From positions 1 through 39,552 of the forward strand of contig CAIWVP010000105.1 in NCBI GenBank assembly GCA_903916195.1: a DNA stretch of 39,552 nt. Direction: 5' to 3'. The notes under the pieces are model-generated. The model saw only the letters and a list, made by a program, of their open reading frames with translations, was not told where the DNA came from and ran no database searches. Every line of letters begins with the position of its first letter. The first letter of the stretch is position 1. This DNA is from an uncultured Verrucomicrobiota bacterium (GTDB taxonomy: Bacteria > Verrucomicrobiota > Verrucomicrobiia > Limisphaerales > UBA9464). The translations under genes were made by a program, and so were the position numbers. Below are positions 34,011-39,552 of this stretch, one piece after another.

Positions 34011-34071
34011 CTGATATTGTCCTATCCTGACGACGAACCGTCGGCGCGAGCCGCCGGTTCGTCCGCGGGCT

Positions 34072-36270
<2,199 letters not shown>

Positions 36271-36378
36271 AAAAGGACCAGAAGGGTGGGTCGCGGGACG
36301 GACGCCTACAACGGTTTTTTCGGGTGGGAAACGCCGGCGGATCTTGGTCCATTCGCCGTCGGTCCTTCCCTCCATCCC

Positions 36379-36912
36379 ATGAAGATCGTCAAACGCATCC
36401 TGGTTTTCCTCGTCGCGCTCGTCGCGGGCTTTGCCGTCGTCGGCTTCTTCCTGCCGGCCCGCTACCACGTCGAACGCAGCACGACCGTCTCCGCGCCGCC
36501 GGAGAAGGTCTTCGCCATCGCGTCCGATTTCAGGACGTGGGAGGACTGGACGGCTTGGAACCTGAAGATGGACCCGACGATGAAGCGCACCTTCGCCGGT
36601 CCCGCCACCGGCGTGGGCGCGGCGGTCTCGTGGGACGGGCAGAAATCCGGCCAAGGCGAGATGAAGCTGACCCAGGTCACGGCGCCGACGGAGTTCACCT
36701 ACGACCTCGCGTACGAGCACGGGCAGTTCAAGTCGGTCGGGACGATGCGCTTCGAGGCCTCGGGCAACGGCACGACGGTGGTCTGGACCGACGACGGCGA
36801 CATGGGCGGGAACCCCTTCTACCGTTGGATGGGTTTGGCGATGGACAAGTTCATCGGGCCGGATTTCGCCAAGGGGCTCGAGGGCCTCAAAGCGCTGGCG
36901 GAGCGGAAGTGA
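36379..36912 (+). CDS. SRPBCC/polyketide cyclase-like protein with N-terminal membrane anchor
   Basis: The 177-residue product begins with a membrane helix ([20 protein letters not shown]), followed by an SRPBCC (START-like) domain: [57 protein letters not shown] and a late hydrophobic helix [17 protein letters not shown]. The domain forms a hydrophobic ligand pocket; ligand and role are unknown. It starts 108 bases from the divergent aldolase gene and ends 4 bases before the dtd start, so the two are an operon. Confidence 0.88.
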   Translation: MKIVKRILVFLVALVAGFAVVGFFLPARYHVERSTTVSAPPEKVFAIASDFRTWEDWTAWNLKMDPTMKRTFAGPATGVGAAVSWDGQKSGQGEMKLTQVTAPTEFTYDLAYEHGQFKSVGTMRFEASGNGTTVVWTDDGDMGGNPFYRWMGLAMDKFIGPDFAKGLEGLKALAERK

Positions 36913-36916
36913 GGAT

Positions 36917-37369
36917 TTGAGGGCTGTCGTCCAACGGGTCCGCCACGCGACGGTCGTCGTCGACGGCAAGACGGTCGGAGCCATCGGCCCCGGCCTGCTC
37001 GTCCTGCTGGGTTGCGCCGCGGACGACGGTCCGGACGACATCGCCTGGCTCGCGGCGAAGTCGGCGGACCTGCGCATCTTCGACGACGAGGCCGGGGTGA
37101 TGAACCGATCGGTGAAGGACATCGGCGGCGATGTCCTGCTCGTGAGCCAGTTCACGCTCTTGGCCAGCACCCGGAAAGGCACGCGGCCTTCGTGGCATCC
37201 CGCGGCGAGACCGGAGGCGGCGGTGCCGCTGTACGAGGCGTTCCACCGACGGTTGGAGGCGGTCCTGGGGCGCCCCGTGCCGACCGGGATCTTCGGTGCG
37301 GACATGCAGGTGGCCTTGGTCAACGACGGGCCGGTCACGATCGTGATCGATTCCAAGCTGCGCGAGTGA
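36917..37369 (+). CDS. dtd: D-aminoacyl-tRNA deacylase
   Basis: DTD removes D-amino acids (and glycine) mischarged on tRNA. The 150-residue product has the full family pattern: [17 protein letters not shown] at the start, [51 protein letters not shown] (SQFTL motif) and the late [14 protein letters not shown], containing the Gly-cisPro motif. The start is a TTG at 36917 preceded by GAGG, 4 bases after the upstream stop, so translation is coupled. Length matches the usual 145-150 residues. Confidence 0.97.
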   Translation: MRAVVQRVRHATVVVDGKTVGAIGPGLLVLLGCAADDGPDDIAWLAAKSADLRIFDDEAGVMNRSVKDIGGDVLLVSQFTLLASTRKGTRPSWHPAARPEAAVPLYEAFHRRLEAVLGRPVPTGIFGADMQVALVNDGPVTIVIDSKLRE

Positions 37370-37424
37370 ACTCCGCCGCCGTGCGGGTGCGATCAGAATT
37401 GGCGGGCACGGCGGCGAAAGCAGC

Positions 37425-37546
37425 GCCGAGTTGCACTCGGCTGTATCGCGGATCTGGGATCCGCAGGCGCTGCGGCGGGGAAGTGGTCGTGCCTTGCCGA
37501 CGCCCTGCCGAGTGCAACTCGGCGATACAGCAGGTTGAAAACCTGC
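37425..37546 (-). repeat. Composite palindromic repeat, copy 2 (inverted relative to copy 1)
   Basis: Four hairpins lie in a row: GCCGAG-TTGCA-CTCGGC (37425-37441), GCGGAT-CTGGG-ATCCGC (37448-37464), GCCGAG-TGCAA-CTCGGC (37507-37523) and GCAGGTT-GAA-AACCTGC (37530-37546). Read on the minus strand, the middle part has the same order as copy 1 at 1586-1672: the GCCGAG hairpin, a GGCGTCGGCAAG linker, GCAGC, CCTGCGGAT, ATCCGCGATAC. Spacers between modules are TGTATC/GATACA. It fills most of the 273-base gap between dtd and the acyl-CoA ligase. Confidence 0.82.
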
Positions 37547-37594
37547 GCTACGAATGTCCGTCACTTCCCATCGCACCCCCGCCGTGCGGCCGTC

Positions 37595-37624
37595 TTGACG
37601 CGGACGCCGTCCGGGACGTCAACT
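37595..37624 (+). promoter_or_regulatory. Putative promoter of the acyl-CoA ligase gene
   Basis: TTGACG at 37595-37600, close to the -35 consensus, is followed after 18 bases by TCAACT at 37619-37624. The -10 box ends 18 bases before the ATG at 37643. Confidence 0.4.
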
Positions 37625-37642
37625 CCGTGCGGTCCCACCGCC

Positions 37643-39139
37643 ATGCAAAATCTCGCCGCTGCTTTCGCCGCGTCCGCGTCCGTCCATTCGGACAAGCCCG
37701 CCCTCTACTGGGGCGAGTCCCAGTTCTCGTACCGTCACCACGCGGACCACGCCGCGGCGCTGGCCCAGATGCTCGTGACGCGGCTCGGCGTGCGGCCGGG
37801 CGACCGGGTCGGCATCTGGCTGAAGAACTGTCCGGAATTCGTCACCGCGCTCTTCGGCATCCTCGGCGCCGGCGCGGTGGTGGTGCCGATCAACAATTTC
37901 TTCAAACCGGGCGAGGTCGGCTACCTGATCTCGGATGCCGGCGTGGATGCGTTGATCGCGGAATCCGCGACGGCCGCCGCCTGCGCCGAGGTCGCCGCGC
38001 TGCGGCCGGGCCTGAGGGTGCTGACCCTCGAAGATTTTCCGGTGCCTTCGGGGCGGGTCGCGTTCCCGGTCGGCATGACGACACGCGGCCGCGACGACCT
38101 GGCGGTGTTGATCTACACCAGCGGAACCACCGGCAAGCCGAAGGGCGCGATGCTCACCCACGGCAACCTGCTCCATAACGTCGAGTCCTGCCGGCAGGTG
38201 CTGCAGGTCGTGGATTTCGATCGGTTCGTGCTGCTGCTGCCGATGTTCCACAGCTTCATGCTCACGGTGTGCATCCTCCTGCCGTTGCTGGTCGGCGGCT
38301 CGATCGTGCTCATCCGCTCGGTGCATCCGCCCAAGGCGATGATCCAGGAGATGCTGCAGAACCGCGGTTCGATCCTGCCTGCGATGGCGGCGATCTTCCG
38401 CGTGCTCGCCACATTGCCCGCGGGGCTGGAACTGCCGCTGCGCCTGGGTCTCAGCGGCGCAGGGCCGTTGCCGGCGGAGATCCTGCGCGCCTTCAACGAA
38501 CGGCATCCGGACGTCCCGCTCATCGAGGGCTACGGCCTGAGCGAGGCCAGCCCGGTGGTCTCGGTGAACCCCGTCGCCGGCCCGTGCATCCCGGGGACCA
38601 TCGGACCGCCGATCCCCGACGTGGAGATGACCGTGCAGGACGATGCGGGCACGATCCTGCCCGACGGCGCGGACGGCGAGATCTGCGTGCGCGGTGGCAA
38701 CGTGATGCTCGGCTACTGGAACGCCCCGGAGAAGACGGCCGAGACGCTGGTCGACGGCTGGCTGCGCACCGGCGACATCGGCCATCGCCGACCGGACGGC
38801 TACTACGTCATCACCGACCGCAAGAAGGACATGCTGAAGCCGAACGGCATCAACGTGTATCCCCGCGAGATCGAGGAGGTGATCTACCGGTTCAAGGGCG
38901 TGCGCGAAGCGGCGGTCGTCGGCGAGCCGTGCGATCGCCGCGGCGAGCGTCCGGTCGCCTTCGTCAGCCTCGACGAGGGCGTGGTGTTCGACGAGAAAGC
39001 GTTGCTCGTCCATCTCAAGGAGCATCTCGCCGATTTCAAGCTGCCCAAGCGCGCGATGGTCCTGCCCGCGCTACCGCGCAACGCGACCGGCAAGATCCTG
39101 AAGACCGCCCTGCGCGAGCTCCTGAAGGCGGATGCCTGA
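37643..39139 (+). CDS. AMP-dependent acyl-CoA ligase (long-chain fatty-acid-CoA ligase type)
   Basis: The 498-residue protein is an ANL-superfamily adenylating enzyme. Motifs present are VLIYTSGTTGKPKGAMLTH (phosphate-binding loop, near residue 158), LLPMFHSFMLTVCIL, EGYGLSEASPVVSVNP, GEICVRGGNVMLGYWNAPE, DGWLRTGDIGHRRPDGYYVITDRKKDMLK and the C-terminal PRNATGKILKTALRELL with the catalytic Lys. It activates a carboxylic acid, probably a fatty acid, to its CoA thioester. Its length is on the short side for long-chain enzymes. ATG 37643 (MQNLAAAFAASASVHSDKPAL) is the natural start; the 36-codon upstream extension reads through the repeat flank. Confidence 0.92.
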   Translation: MQNLAAAFAASASVHSDKPALYWGESQFSYRHHADHAAALAQMLVTRLGVRPGDRVGIWLKNCPEFVTALFGILGAGAVVVPINNFFKPGEVGYLISDAGVDALIAESATAAACAEVAALRPGLRVLTLEDFPVPSGRVAFPVGMTTRGRDDLAVLIYTSGTTGKPKGAMLTHGNLLHNVESCRQVLQVVDFDRFVLLLPMFHSFMLTVCILLPLLVGGSIVLIRSVHPPKAMIQEMLQNRGSILPAMAAIFRVLATLPAGLELPLRLGLSGAGPLPAEILRAFNERHPDVPLIEGYGLSEASPVVSVNPVAGPCIPGTIGPPIPDVEMTVQDDAGTILPDGADGEICVRGGNVMLGYWNAPEKTAETLVDGWLRTGDIGHRRPDGYYVITDRKKDMLKPNGINVYPREIEEVIYRFKGVREAAVVGEPCDRRGERPVAFVSLDEGVVFDEKALLVHLKEHLADFKLPKRAMVLPALPRNATGKILKTALRELLKADA

Positions 39140-39180
39140 CGGTCCGACCGGATCCCTTGCCGTGCATCGGCGGCGATCAG

Positions 39181-39338
39181 GCGGGAGCTGAGCGCAGCGA
39201 TACCCTCCCGGAAAGAAGGACCTTGGTCGGACCCTGGAGGGGGCGCAGAGGCGGGTCGGTTGTTCGACGCGGCTGCGAACCTTCCAGTTTCGTCCTGATC
39301 CTTGGGTTTCCGGGGGTGTCGCTTGCGCTCACCCCCGG
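39181..39338. repeat. Diverged inverted pair of GAGCGCAGCG hairpin repeats
   Basis: Copy one at 39181-39213 has CGGGAG (39182-39187) pairing with CTCCCG (39205-39210) around GAGCGCAGCGATACC, followed by GGAA. Copy two at 39308-39338, on the other strand, has CCGGGGGTG pairing perfectly over 9 bases with CACCCCCGG around an 11-base loop. Read in reverse it gives GAGCGCAAGCGACACCC and then CCGGAA. The two share core and order in opposite orientation. They account for most of the 268-base gap before the last gene; no ORF there looks real. Confidence 0.6.
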
Positions 39339-39407
39339 CCAATGGCTGGCACGGCTCCACCGTGCGATCATCCCGACCGGTGTCGTTCGACGATGATGAT
39401 CAACCCC

Positions 39408-39552
39408 TCAAAGCTTCCAGCCCTTGCGGTACTGGTAGTGGATGAACGGATCGGCCTCGGGCACGCCGACGGCCTTCATCTTCGCGGCGTTCCAGACGAT
39501 CTCTTTGCCGGTGCGGTGCGCGACGTTGCCGAGCAGCACGCTCTCGGTGAGC
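39408..39552 (-). CDS. Gfo/Idh/MocA-family oxidoreductase, C-terminal fragment (truncated by window edge)
   Basis: The last 48 codons of a minus-strand gene are visible, ending at the TGA (TCA on the plus strand at 39408-39410). The tail reads LTESVLLGNVAHRTGKEIV, WNAAKMKAVGVPEADPFIH, YQYRKGWKL. This is the characteristic ending of the large Gfo/Idh/MocA group of NAD(P)-dependent oxidoreductases in Verrucomicrobiota and Planctomycetota (VLLGNVAxRTGK followed by a short WxL end). Such proteins oxidise or reduce sugars and polyols, and many are exported. Substrate cannot be inferred from this fragment. Confidence 0.8.
   Translation of the reverse strand, partial: LTESVLLGNVAHRTGKEIVWNAAKMKAVGVPEADPFIHYQYRKGWKL

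Noticed and set aside
36887-37576. Minus-strand frame with AGFQPAVSP and AECNSA segments
   Set aside because: This peptide is a translation of the composite palindromic repeat plus the antisense of dtd, not a protein gene.

Overview
The window looks like chromosomal DNA of a GC-rich, Gram-negative bacterium of the PVC group, most likely Verrucomicrobiota. The lineage call is inferred from gene content. It rests on a Pirellula/Verrucomicrobium-type membrane-bound dehydrogenase with a C-terminal haem domain, a giant secreted CotH/lamin-tail protein, a long chlamydia/plant-type IspG, a prepilin-like protein, and a Gfo/Idh/MocA oxidoreductase ending in a PVC-style tail. There is no rRNA, tRNA, CRISPR array, phage, transposase or plasmid gene that I can see. 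Gene density is high and most genes are ordinary household or envelope functions.

Layout. 0-6 kb: end of an unknown gene, a MidA-type methyltransferase, a MoxR ATPase, IspG (isoprenoid synthesis) and an RseP-type site-2 protease. 6-9.8 kb: a 710-base gap ending in a tiny ORF and a strong terminator, then a Nudix hydrolase, ribosomal protein bS21 behind a structured leader, a xylose-isomerase-like TIM barrel and a flippase-like membrane protein. 9.8-14.1 kb: a CusF-SCO copper lipoprotein, a DUF1003 protein, a LeuC-type dehydratase, a hypothetical protein and a DUF2721 membrane protein. 14.1-16.1 kb: PurC and an ArsR-methyltransferase fusion. 16.1-21.9 kb: an envelope/glycan block (O-antigen ligase, rhomboid protease, two methyltransferases, family 2 glycosyltransferase, prepilin-like protein). 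22-24 kb: PurF and a YaeQ-like protein. 24.2-34 kb: the 1739-residue CotH protein, a VanY peptidase and the 1255-residue haem dehydrogenase. 34-39.5 kb: a rhamnulose-phosphate aldolase/dehydrogenase fusion, an SRPBCC protein, D-aminoacyl-tRNA deacylase, an acyl-CoA ligase and a truncated Gfo/Idh/MocA oxidoreductase.

What stands out beyond the gene list. (1) Three kinds of short palindromic repeat occur. One composite element is present at about 1.6 kb and again, inverted, at about 37.4 kb. A second kind is embedded in frame inside the dehydrogenase gene. A third is a diverged inverted pair near the right end. (2) Many starts lack a Shine-Dalgarno sequence but have a TTGnnn-N16-18-TAnnnT promoter whose -10 box ends only 6-13 bases before the start codon, which predicts leaderless or nearly leaderless mRNAs. 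(3) The rpsU gene is different: its promoter lies over 100 bases upstream and the leader holds three hairpins in a row. (4) A 37-codon ORF sits directly before a near-perfect intrinsic terminator in an otherwise empty gap.

I did not find a convincing undescribed multi-gene system. The most original material is in the repeats, the leader and the promoter architecture.
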